Source of the DNA: Stramenopiles sp. TOSAG23-3
Lineage: Eukaryota > Sar
Length of the DNA stretch: 10,050 nucleotides
Assembly (NCBI GenBank): GCA_900128585.1
Contig: LT642851.1
Coordinates: forward strand, 1 to 10,050
Direction: 5' to 3'
Made by a program: the position numbers and the translations under genes
In this document: positions 1-7,163 of the stretch, in pieces
How positions within the stretch are numbered: the stretch's first letter is position 1
How the letters are laid out: each line of letters begins with the position of its first letter
The notes under the pieces: generated by a model
What the model was told of the DNA's origin: nothing
Seen by the model: the letters and a program-made list of their open reading frames with translations, nothing else
Database searches by the model: none

Positions 1-1042
1 CGTGACATGCAGAGAGCGACGTGTTTGAACCTTGTGCTGGCGGTACAGTGTTCTTTTCTTTATCTCCATTGCTGCCATTTGAAGCAGATTTAATATTGCC
101 TCTGCCCCGTCGCGCAACGACTCGATTTCCTGTCGCGTTCAAAAATGTTACGCACTCGACAACGTGTTCGTGCTCCTGCAAACGTGCAATGGGCTGTGGT
201 GAGCTTCCGCTGGTTGAGTCAATGCTCCACACTGCAGCACTCTTATCACTAGATGCAGTAGCGAAGAATTTTCCATCCTCGCTTATGGCAATACTGCGTA
301 CCCAGTCGTCGTGGGCATCGATAGTTTTGACGCAGTAGCCCGTTCTGACCTCCCAAACCCTCACTGTTGAATCCCGTGAGCAAGACAACAACTGTTCCCC
401 AGAAGGAACAAAGGCCAGCGCACTGACGTTGTGGTCGTGCCCCATCAACGTCCTGGTGCACGAAAAAGTATCTTTAAAGTCCCAAATTTTTATCGACAAG
501 TCCGCGGAACAAGAGGCAAGAGTCTCCCCTGAACTGTTAAACACGCAGCAGTTTACTATGTTGGTGTGGCCCTTCAGCGTTCTTTCAAACTCGCCTGTTT
601 CGTAGTCCCAAACTTTTATGGTGGCGTCTTCAGACGCCGACGCCATCAAATTAAACACCGGGTGGAATGCCACGGACATCACCGTGCCTCTGTGCCCACT
701 TAGTGTGGCTGCGGCCGGGGAGCGCGGCAGGGCCTCTACAATCTTCCCCCCACTGCTGCCGTCCCCACTGGCGGCTGCCAGCCCTCCTTTGCCGGCAGCC
801 TCGAGGTCTTCCAGCGCTTGCGCTAACTTCCCTTCTGCGTCCATTAATTTTCTCTGAAGCCTTACGACTGAGGTCCATTTTTTTTCCAAAATAGCAGTCC
901 TTGCAGGTTTGTCGGTGTTCACATCTATCCCAGCTGCTTCTGCGAATACATCTACAACGCCAGCAAATGCTTCCCCGGACTCTTTCAAGTATCCGAGAAT
1001 CCCAGCATTCAAGTCTTTGCGCTGTTTCTCGGTCAAAACCAT
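1..1042 (-). CDS. LIS1: LIS1 (PAFAH1B1/NudF) dynein regulator, N-terminal part, cut by window edge
   Basis: The minus strand is open without a stop from the ATG at 1042-1040 to the window edge, giving 347 codons with the C-terminus missing. Known LIS1 proteins bind the cytoplasmic dynein motor domain and act with NudE/NudEL in microtubule transport and nuclear positioning. Seen here: a LisH dimerisation motif at residues about 3-23 (LTEKQRKDLNAGILGYLKES), a coiled-coil segment around 52-85 containing the family hallmark LEKKWTSVVRLQ, a Gly/Ala/Ser linker at 84-112, then WD40 blades starting at about 114 (LSGHRGTV), 156 (LKGHTNIV), 199 (LMGHDHNV) and 241 (IDAHDDWV). Blade one has the near-invariant ASASEDATIKVWDYETG. 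The fifth blade begins with EHEHVVECVTF (290-300) and then runs into a low-complexity basic/Ser/Asn insert up to the edge. LIS1 is about 410 residues in animals, so roughly the last blades lie outside. Start choice: the protein begins MVLTEKQR, matching family N-termini. No intron is needed. The identification is very firm. Confidence 0.96.
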   Translation of the reverse strand, partial: MVLTEKQRKDLNAGILGYLKESGEAFAGVVDVFAEAAGIDVNTDKPARTAILEKKWTSVVRLQRKLMDAEGKLAQALEDLEAAGKGGLAAASGDGSSGGKIVEALPRSPAAATLSGHRGTVMSVAFHPVFNLMASASEDATIKVWDYETGEFERTLKGHTNIVNCCVFNSSGETLASCSADLSIKIWDFKDTFSCTRTLMGHDHNVSALAFVPSGEQLLSCSRDSTVRVWEVRTGYCVKTIDAHDDWVRSIAISEDGKFFATASSDKSAAVWSIDSTSGSSPQPIARLQEHEHVVECVTFLNATGNRVVARRGRGNIKSASNGSNGDKEKNTVPPAQGSNTSLSACH

Positions 1043-1063
1043 CTCGCGGGAAACAAGGGGGTC

Positions 1064-1075
1064 TAATATATATAT
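1064..1075 (-). promoter_or_regulatory. TATA-like element just upstream of LIS1
   Basis: On the minus strand the sequence ATATATATATTA ends 21 nt before the LIS1 ATG. A nearly identical TATATATATTA precedes RPL35, the other minus-strand gene. If it works as a TATA box with the usual 25-30 nt spacing, transcription would start at or almost on the ATG, so the leader would be extremely short. The element is seen directly; its function is inferred. Confidence 0.4.
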
Positions 1076-1260
1076 GTCAGTGTACTTTTGGGGGGGCAGA
1101 TCCTCCGTTCACGTGTAGTAATAGATTGTTTCCGTCCTTTTTTGTATTTTACCGTTTGATATTAACGGTTGGTTCTATTAGCATTCTTATTTTATAATAA
1201 TGAATAAAGTATTGTGTTCATTTTCCTCACCACTTCTTTGAATCAAAATGTGGGGGGGTA

Positions 1261-1324
1261 TATTTTATTATTTTATTATTATTATTATTATTTTTTATTT
1301 TTTTTATTATTATTATTATTATTT
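1261..1324. repeat. ATT/TTATT microsatellite
   Basis: Nearly pure A/T DNA made of ATT triplets interrupted by TTTTATT and T-runs. It follows a G-tract at about 1251-1258. It looks like simple-sequence expansion and has no gene content. Confidence 0.85.
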
Positions 1325-1328
1325 ACTG

Positions 1329-1728
1329 TAGTCTAGACTATGTATTTTTCCATTTTAATTAATTTTTTTTTTGTCGCTTCTTCTTCTTCGTCGCTACAGT
1401 AGAACTAATCAATATTCAAAGATTATTAATAATTATAACAATCCTTAATCATGGTGATGGAGTGGGTGTGGATGGGCGGAGATGTGATGATGGAGCCGTA
1501 GTAATTGGTGGATAGAGCTCCTCGTATAAGGGGGAAGGGGGGAGGGGGGACACGAATGATTGATTGTTAGTCTATTTTAAACTATTGTAATAATCTCTAG
1601 TTAGTCTATATAGTTATTTTGATTATTAGACTATGTTTCCAAAGGGTAATGAGGACTCGTCTCCTCCGTCCGTTTTTTCTAAAAATAATATACTGTAATA
1701 AAAAGAGAATTATTATTATATTAGTCTA
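1329..1728. repeat. Cluster of TAGTCTA heptamers on both strands
   Basis: TAGTCTA or its complement TAGACTA occurs at 1329-1335, 1334-1340 (the two overlap to form the 12-bp palindrome TAGTCTAGACTA), 1568-1574, 1602-1608, 1627-1633 (reverse) and 1722-1728. Three copies share the longer TTAGTCTAT. Two related TAGTCT hexamers follow at 1859-1864 and 1906-1911. The clustering is seen directly. A binding-site role is only a guess. Confidence 0.5.
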
Positions 1729-1756
1729 TTACTAGTACTGTTTATATAATAATATG

Positions 1757-1798
1757 AAAGAAGAAAAGGAAGAAGAAGAAGAAGGGGGGGAGGGGAGG
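1757..1798. repeat. GAA-rich tract followed by G-tract
   Basis: A purine-only stretch of GAA-type repeats runs into seven Gs, then four Gs, then GG. It is low-complexity DNA. The G-runs fall just short of four runs of three, so a classical G-quadruplex is not clearly encoded. Confidence 0.7.
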
Positions 1799-1828
1799 AT
1801 GCCTGCTTCTTCTTTTTTCTCTTCTTCT

Positions 1829-1888
1829 CTTGGTGGTGGTGGTAATAATAAATACCAGTAGTCTCTAATAATACATACTACCACCAAG
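1829..1888. repeat. Inverted repeat / hairpin upstream of the EF-hand gene
   Basis: CTTGGTGGT at 1829-1837 is perfectly complementary to ACCACCAAG at 1880-1888. Read as plus-strand RNA the stem extends inward to 13 bp (1829-1841 with 1876-1888) using two G-U pairs, leaving a 34-nt loop. Part of the left arm is a TGG triplet repeat, so chance or simple-sequence origin is possible. It lies about 300 nt before the EF-hand ATG. Confidence 0.45.
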
Positions 1889-2190
1889 TAATAAAAAAGA
1901 AATAATAGTCTTATTAATTATTCCTAATACAGTAAATAATGTAATTATTTTATTATTATTTCTATATTATTATATTTATGTTGAAGAACTCTTCTCCACA
2001 ACACGGCCAAAGATAATAAGATCTCATATTAGAAAGTGAGCGACTGACTGTTTCAGGTGTTTAATCTCGAAAGGTAATAAAATGGTTCACACTTGCGTCA
2101 ACATTGTTTAAACATCAGAAAAATTGTATACGTTCGTTTATTTATCCCTTGTGCAATAATAAATTAGACTTTACCTGTAATATTTCCAAA

Positions 2191-2601
2191 ATGTTTTCCA
2201 AGAAATTGTTGCTCTTTCTTTTAGGGATTGTATTGATCTTCTCTAGCACTGGAAAGTTCGCACGAGCGGACGAAGGTGGGGCGGATGCAGAAGAATACGA
2301 TGAAGACGAATACGATGAAGAGGTCGGGGAAATGGACAAAGAAGAGGAAATAAAATTGCACAAAGAAGAGTTTGATGCTATGGATGCAAATGCTGACGGG
2401 AAGTTGGACATGTCAGAGCTTTCCGTAGCAGCGAAGGACGAAGATATTGACGAGTCCGAAATCACGGAGTTTGTTAAAGAGCTTGACAAAGATGAAGACA
2501 ACTCCGTCTCCTGGGACGAATACGTTGATGGCCTTTTCAACCAAGATTTTGGTGATGAGTACGGAGAAGAGGAAGAGGAAGACGATGAAGAAGAAAAGTA
2601 A
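2191..2601 (+). CDS. Secreted/ER-luminal acidic EF-hand calcium-binding protein
   Basis: A 136-residue protein. Residues 1-26 look like a cleavable signal peptide: basic MFSKK, a hydrophobic LLLFLLGIVLIF core, and a likely cut after ARA. An Asp/Glu/Tyr-rich segment follows (27-52), then two canonical EF-hand loops: DANADGKLDMSE at 65-76 and DKDEDNSVSWDE at 99-110. Both have Asp or Asn at positions 1, 3 and 5 and Glu at 12, so they should bind Ca2+ as a pair. The tail (124-136) is almost pure Glu/Asp. Signal peptide, EF pair and acidic stretches recall calumenin/reticulocalbin-type luminal proteins, but this one is much shorter and lacks a C-terminal HDEL/KDEL-like signal, ending in EEEK. It may be secreted or held by other means. 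The start is the first in-frame ATG and places the signal peptide at the N-terminus. No intron is seen. The exact family is uncertain; the EF-hands are firm. Confidence 0.88.
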   Translation: MFSKKLLLFLLGIVLIFSSTGKFARADEGGADAEEYDEDEYDEEVGEMDKEEEIKLHKEEFDAMDANADGKLDMSELSVAAKDEDIDESEITEFVKELDKDEDNSVSWDEYVDGLFNQDFGDEYGEEEEEDDEEEK

Positions 2602-3587
2602 GGACAGCGAGCAGGCAAAACGGTTTCTAAGTTTACAACATGAAGCTTCGTGCGTCCATGCGCCTCCAATGCTAGGTGGGATTTGCTTCTTATCAAACGT
2701 CAGGAATGACCCCTTCCTTTATTGACCCTGTGTAAGAATTCTTAGAGTAAATGGACACATATGTAAACAAGATTCTTTATCGATTACCATCTCGCGCTAT
2801 TCCCAGTGTACTTTCCTGTTTCCTGCTTTTGCTCTATTGCTTAGGTTTAAGAGTTTCAATTTTCTTTTTAAAATTTATTTTGCTAATCTATAGCAAATCC
2901 ACCAAGTCGCTGCAATTTTTAGTCATCATCATTAAATAATTTTTTTTTAAATTACTTGGTATTAAACCAACTACTGCCTGTTCGTCTTTCCCTGTTAATA
3001 TTTGTCGCTTCCACCACAAGGCAATTCCGTGTTTAATTCGCAATAAAACACAACACAGCATGAATTATCTAAAAAAATAGAAAGCAAGGACGAGAGAGAG
3101 GAGTTGTTCCTGTTGTGTTGATATAATAAATATAAAATGGACACGAAGCAACACGATATAAGAAATAATCAAGGAGAAGAGAAGATCACAGAAGGAGGAA
3201 GATTTTCCCTTCTTCTGCTACGGTACCAATGGTATGTTGACGAAGGAAGAAAAGAAAAGACTCTGTACTAGTTTTCCTAATAGATTCTCGTATACGAGGG
3301 CTTAAATAAGTACATAATAATTGCATTGCATAGAAGAAGATTAAAAAATACTACCACACTTCACAAAGCCCTTAGCTGTTCAAGTGAGTGTGTGTGAGGG
3401 CTGAGGAGGAAGGAAGGATGATGAAGAATTAATTTGATGGTGATGATGAAGTACTGTACCGGTACGAGGACAATAATAAATGCCATAGATTAATATCATA
3501 ATAGATTCCTTGTTGTATTTATTATAATAAAATAATTCGTCATTTTGAATGTTGTTCTTGGTTGAGCGAGCGTTGAGCGGTTGTTTG

Positions 3588-3612
3588 TTTTGTTCTTCTA
3601 CTACCTTGGTAC
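3588..3612 (+). repeat. 25-nt dispersed repeat, copy 1
   Basis: This stretch (TTTTGTTCTTCT, one variable base, then CTACCTTGGTAC) matches 6734-6758 at 24 of 25 positions, in the same orientation. Each copy lies in a spacer: this one 324 nt before the EDC4 start codon, the other 168 nt after its stop. Identity stops at both edges. Similar ACGGTAC cores occur at about 3220 and 6820. Confidence 0.7.
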
Positions 3613-3617
3613 TAGAC

Positions 3618-3739
3618 TTCTTCTTCTTTCTTCTTTTTTTTTTATTTAATAATAATAATAATTAATAAAAAACAAAAAAATATTATTATTATTACTGTAT
3701 TAAAAAATTAATTAAAAAAAAATTATAAAAAATTATTAG
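3618..3739. repeat. TTC tract and A/T simple-sequence DNA
   Basis: TTC repeats pass into long T-runs, AAT/ATT triplets and A-runs with almost no G or C. It is low-complexity spacer DNA about 200 nt upstream of EDC4. Such tracts can exclude nucleosomes, but nothing here proves a function. Confidence 0.8.
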
Positions 3740-3935
3740 CTTAAAAAGTGGTTGGCGCGGCGACAGAAGAAGACGATGATGAAGGCTTACGAAATAATAA
3801 AAAACTGAGAGAAGAAACATGAGCTTACTTTAATTATCCCAAACAGCGTCTGTGTATACCACTCTTTCTGCAAGTTCGAATTGTTTTTTCTCAAAGAAGC
3901 TTTGAAACTTGCTTTGATACCTCCAACTGGAAAAG

Positions 3936-6566
3936 ATGAACCCACCACGGCGACCAAATATGTACCCTGGGGCACCAAACATGCAGCAGCCAAATGGGAT
4001 GCCCCAAATGATGCCCCCGATGCCAGGGATGAGCCAAATGCCACACCATATGCCGCAGCACATGCCGCAGCACCCACAGCAGGGGGTCCTGAGCGGTGCG
4101 AACGCCGCGTTCGCCGCCCTTTTTCCCGGCATGTCGCGCCCCCCGGCGCACACAATGGCTCCACAGCATGGCGGGGCGGCCCAACAGCAACGACCAGGAA
4201 CGGGGCAAGCGCCGCCACAACAGCGTGAGCAGCAACGGCCTGAAAACGCGTCGGGTTTGGACATCGATGGGACTGATTGGTCGTACCCCTTTCCTACCGT
4301 TGGCAACCCCATGCCAGCAGGCGATACAAACTTGGCGCTTGAAGTCCATGCTGTGGCAAAATACAAAACAGAAGTTGAGTACACGGTAGGAAATTTAGTG
4401 GCGGCGAATAAGGACTACATTTGTTACGCCCTGAAGAACGACAAAGGGATTCGAGTCATTGATCGGCTGAACCCATCCACGCGTGCGCTCTTGAAGGGGC
4501 ATAAAGCGAAGATATTAGACATGAGGTTTTCGCCGTGCACAGCAAACACGCTGTCGCTGTGCGCAAACGATGGGTGCATTTTTACCTGGTCCCTCGAACG
4601 GCAGGGGGAAGAGATCAAATGCACCACCAGCTTTAAACTATACCATCCCCTGGCCGGGGGAAACGGGGCAATTTTTCGCAAGCTTGCATGCAACCCGGTA
4701 AACAGTAAAATTTTGGCAGCCTCAGAGGGCCAGCGCTTGATCATCATGAACGAGGATGAGCTGGACCTCGGCCGTGTAAAGTCTGGGGATGAACTTAGTC
4801 TGAAAGATGCCGGCGCCGTGGTGATCGACGGGCACATGGCCCCAATCAGCGACCTTAAATGGTCGCGCGACGGTACGCAAATAGTAACCGCAAGCGACGA
4901 CGGAAAGGTAAAGATCTGGGATGTGAACTCGCGCTCGTGCCTTTATGAGTTCGAGCCCGACGATGGGCGACCAGTGTCCAGCGTTTACATCGTTCCTACC
5001 GCTGGGCCAGAGTCCCCCGCGGAAGAGAACGCCATGCGCTCCACCATTTTGACTGGCTGTGACCGCGATGGGATCGTTTCCGTGTGGTCAGCGCCAGCCA
5101 GTGGGGGGGGGCTCGCGCAGACGGTTTCGGTCATGGCCGGGCCAGACCCGAACGACGCGGAGGACGAGCATTTGTTCGCCCACGTCTACAACACAACCCT
5201 ATACGACGCCGAGACCCGCCTTCTATTTTGTGTCACCACTCGCTTGCCCGCAAACTACGAGGACGAAGACGAGGACATGTGCTCCTCCATAAACATTTTG
5301 CACTTTTGCGACGCGGCCTCTAGGTTCGATCGCTTGAGCGAATTTGAGTGCCAGCAGCCCGTTGTGAGCATGGCGGTGCCTGTCAGTGACAATCACGCGC
5401 TGAAAGACGAAGGCGCTGCTCATCAAAACCAGGTCACCCTCTTCTGCGTGCAGTCCAAGGCCGTCCAGCAGTACCAAATTTGGCCAAGTTTGTGCTGCAA
5501 CCATGCCTCCACCGCGCGTGCGATGGAGGCCGCGAAGTCGGCACAGGCGAACCAACCGGCACCTTCCCTGTCCCAACCGGCACCTTCCCTGTCCCAACCG
5601 GCACCTTCCCTGTCCCAACCGGCAAACGTACCGATGCGGATCAAGACTCCCATTGAGACCCAAGGGATTGACAGCCGAAATGCGGAGATAACCCTGCTTT
5701 CGCCGACTGCAATGCTGGCGCAACATGAGGAACCGTCGGTGCCCCAGCCGCCGAAACCGTACAGAGGAACTCAGGGCGCTGTGGACGTGGGCAAACTATC
5801 CGACGCCGCCGTCCAAGGAGCGGTAAGTGCCTTGAAAAGCGAGATGAAAAACTCTTTTCGCGAGTCGTTCGAGAATATGCTGGTTCCGGCCGTAGAAAAC
5901 GCTTGCAAAGAGATGTTTTCCCAACTTTCTGTTGCTCTCCAGAGCAAAGCAGAAAGTGACAGAAAGAAGGAGCGGCGCGTGGAGCAACAGTTATCACAGT
6001 TAACAAAAGAAGTGAAATCGTTGAATAAGACCGTAGATCAACTTAAGAGTGCCCTTGCCAAGGCGACCTTGGCGAGCAGCTCCGAAAAGGTCAATTCTTC
6101 CTCGAAAAAGACTGAAAAGAAAGACAAAAAAGAGAAGAAAGAATTGACTCTCAAACAAAAGGCGCAGGCGGCCCTTGCAAACAAGGATTACCAAGCTGCC
6201 TTCTGGACCGTGCTGAGTGCGGCTGATCTGAAGCTGGTAGAATGGCTCTGCTCGTCCGTAAAAGATGTCGACGGAGCGGTTGGGTCGCTGACCCAAATGG
6301 TTCTTTTGTCGCTAGTGCAACAATTAGGGTCCCGGCTGCAATCAGAGACAAAGTTGAAATTGGTGTGGATGAAAGCGGCATGTTTGGCACTGAACCAAGG
6401 GGATCCAGCTATAGCGCAGCACATTCCAAAAGTATTGGGAATGGTGGCAAAGGCCCTTACAGAAAATTTTAAACCCCTTGGGCTAAATGATTCCGACCAC
6501 CCATTGAGAACAGAGTACGTCATTGTGACGCATTTGGTCAAATCTTTGGGAATGTCACAACAATAA
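3936..6566 (+). CDS. EDC4: EDC4/Varicose-like mRNA decapping scaffold
   Basis: An 876-residue protein. EDC4 (Ge-1; plant Varicose) bridges DCP1/DCP2 in P-bodies and promotes 5' cap removal. Domain order matches: a Met/Pro/Gln/His-rich disordered N-terminus (1-108), the GTDWSYPFP motif (112-120), a WD40 propeller (about 136-515) with Varicose-like blocks such as NKDYICYALK, KGHKAKILDMRFSP and IVTASDDGKVKIWDV, a Pro/Ser linker (532-615) with a tandem repeat and NAEITLLSPTAML, the conserved helix FRESFENMLVPAVENACKEMF (641-661), coiled coil to about 710, a Lys-rich block (719-740), and the EDC4 C-terminal helical domain from about 745 (NKDYQAAFWTVLSAADLKLVEWLC). Human EDC4 and Arabidopsis Varicose are about 1,350-1,400 residues, so the linker is much shorter here. 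The start is the first ATG of the frame. No intron is needed. The cap-linked DCP partners are not in this window. Confidence 0.95.
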   Translation: MNPPRRPNMYPGAPNMQQPNGMPQMMPPMPGMSQMPHHMPQHMPQHPQQGVLSGANAAFAALFPGMSRPPAHTMAPQHGGAAQQQRPGTGQAPPQQREQQRPENASGLDIDGTDWSYPFPTVGNPMPAGDTNLALEVHAVAKYKTEVEYTVGNLVAANKDYICYALKNDKGIRVIDRLNPSTRALLKGHKAKILDMRFSPCTANTLSLCANDGCIFTWSLERQGEEIKCTTSFKLYHPLAGGNGAIFRKLACNPVNSKILAASEGQRLIIMNEDELDLGRVKSGDELSLKDAGAVVIDGHMAPISDLKWSRDGTQIVTASDDGKVKIWDVNSRSCLYEFEPDDGRPVSSVYIVPTAGPESPAEENAMRSTILTGCDRDGIVSVWSAPASGGGLAQTVSVMAGPDPNDAEDEHLFAHVYNTTLYDAETRLLFCVTTRLPANYEDEDEDMCSSINILHFCDAASRFDRLSEFECQQPVVSMAVPVSDNHALKDEGAAHQNQVTLFCVQSKAVQQYQIWPSLCCNHASTARAMEAAKSAQANQPAPSLSQPAPSLSQPAPSLSQPANVPMRIKTPIETQGIDSRNAEITLLSPTAMLAQHEEPSVPQPPKPYRGTQGAVDVGKLSDAAVQGAVSALKSEMKNSFRESFENMLVPAVENACKEMFSQLSVALQSKAESDRKKERRVEQQLSQLTKEVKSLNKTVDQLKSALAKATLASSSEKVNSSSKKTEKKDKKEKKELTLKQKAQAALANKDYQAAFWTVLSAADLKLVEWLCSSVKDVDGAVGSLTQMVLLSLVQQLGSRLQSETKLKLVWMKAACLALNQGDPAIAQHIPKVLGMVAKALTENFKPLGLNDSDHPLRTEYVIVTHLVKSLGMSQQ
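5554..5624 (+). repeat. 21-bp in-frame tandem repeat in EDC4 linker
   Basis: Three base-for-base identical 21-bp units (5554-5616) are followed by the first 8 bp of a fourth. They encode QPAPSLS three times (residues 540-560) and then QPA, in the disordered linker after the WD40 domain. Perfect identity including third codon positions points to recent slippage or unequal exchange. The 21-bp length keeps the frame. Confidence 0.95.
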
Positions 6567-7163
6567 CTGCCTTTTGGTAATGTTGAAAGAGTGAACCTCA
6601 CAGTTTATGAATCATTTGCTTACAGAGACTTTCGAGTCGTAATTTGTGTTTAGTGTATCAGAAAGTTGTGCGTGTTGTTGTTCTTTTCAAACATTTTTTC
6701 TTATTATATTATTAAATAAATATTTTTAGATTTTTTTGTTCTTCTCCTACCTTGGTACCTCCTCCCTTCTTCGCCAGCAGCAGCAGTGGTGTTTCTTATT
6801 TTATTTTTGTCATTGTACTACGGTACGTATTTTAATCTCCTCCTCCCTTTTTTTTTTTTTGGTGGAGGAATAGCTATTATTAATCCTGGTTGTCTGCTGT
6901 ATACTAATGTAATAATAATATTAAAAAAATTAGATCATAGTTGGTAGCGGTGTAGTAGTAATAATAAAATTAATAATGAAAATGAAGAAATCGAAATTTA
7001 AAAGAAACCTGTTTCTACGTTTTGCTCTCAATATTTCTGTAATAACATTCTAAAAGTATATGACAATTGCATGGTAACTTTTTGGTTTTGTAGCCTTTCT
7101 AAAACCCATATTTTGCCACTGCTTGAGTTTATCTCTGTTCTTGTACAAGTCATTCCTGTCAGT
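6567..7163. other. Intergenic region between EDC4 and PRP31
   Basis: This spacer carries the EDC4 3' UTR and the PRP31 promoter and leader. It holds the second copy of the 25-nt repeat (6734-6758), T-runs (about 6730 and 6847-6860), a TCCTCC/GGAGGA-flanked T-run and AAT-type simple sequence. A TATATG (7057-7062) about 100 nt before the PRP31 ATG is a weak TATA candidate. No RNA gene or conserved ORF is seen. Confidence 0.65.
6734..6758 (+). repeat. 25-nt dispersed repeat, copy 2
   Basis: It matches 3588-3612 at 24 of 25 bases; the single difference is C at 6746 in place of A at 3600. It is followed by CTCCTCCC, a pyrimidine block that recurs near 6837-6846 shortly after another GGTAC (about 6821). 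It lies in the spacer downstream of EDC4. Confidence 0.7.

Larger units (their letters stand above)
1043..2190. other. AT-rich intergenic region between divergent LIS1 and EF-hand genes
   Basis: This 1.15-kb spacer must hold the promoters of both divergent genes. It has no convincing coding region. It contains ATT/TTATT microsatellite DNA (1261-1324), G-tracts at 1089-1095, about 1251-1258, 1530-1549 and 1784-1796, a GAA-rich tract, a cluster of TAGTCTA motifs (1329-1728) and a hairpin (1829-1888). On the EF-hand side, TGTATAC (2125-2131) and TTATCCC (2142-2148) lie within 70 nt of the start codon and both recur upstream of EDC4. Their role is unknown. Confidence 0.7.
2602..3935. other. Intergenic region between EF-hand gene and EDC4
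   Basis: This 1.33-kb spacer holds the 3' UTR of the EF-hand gene and the promoter of EDC4, both read rightward. No conserved coding region is seen. It contains the palindromes CTCGTATACGAG (3287-3298) and GTACCGGTAC (3456-3465), GAA- and GAT-type simple sequence, one copy of a 25-nt dispersed repeat (3588-3612) and a nearly pure A/T tract (3618-3739). Close to the EDC4 start lie TTATCCC (3834-3840) and TGTATAC (3853-3859), also found before the EF-hand gene. A five-codon ATG...TAA (3819-3833) could be an upstream ORF if the leader is that long. Confidence 0.7.

Noticed and set aside
618-894. Overlapping ORFs on both strands at the LIS1 N-terminal region
   Set aside because: They are shadows of the LIS1 gene, whose frame is verified by LisH and WD40 sequence.
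1530-1549. G-quadruplex in the G-tracts upstream of LIS1
   Set aside because: Only three separate G-runs are present (5, 6 and 6), so the usual four-run rule is not met. The tract at 1784-1796 likewise falls short.
2142-2696. 184-codon minus-strand ORF rich in Ser
   Set aside because: It is the antisense of the acidic EF-hand gene. GAA/GAG/GAT codons read backwards give poly-Ser, and the sense strand has clear EF-hands.
2751-2939. 62-codon plus-strand ORF with hydrophobic content
   Set aside because: It lies in AT-rich DNA just after the EF-hand gene. The hydrophobic residues follow from T-rich codons, and there is no recognisable domain or start context.
3287-3298. Perfect 12-bp palindrome CTCGTATACGAG, along with GTACCGGTAC at 3456-3465
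   Set aside because: One or more 12-bp palindromes are expected by chance in 10 kb. No repeat or gene context supports a function.
3830-4384. Long minus-strand ORFs over the EDC4 N-terminus
   Set aside because: They are shadows of the GC-rich, repeat-prone EDC4 start. The sense frame has conserved domains.
7074-7093. Possible 20-nt mini-intron with GT and AG ends just after the ATG at 7071
   Set aside because: Removing it shifts the frame and gives a stop after three codons. Such a tiny intron would be unsupported by any other gene here.
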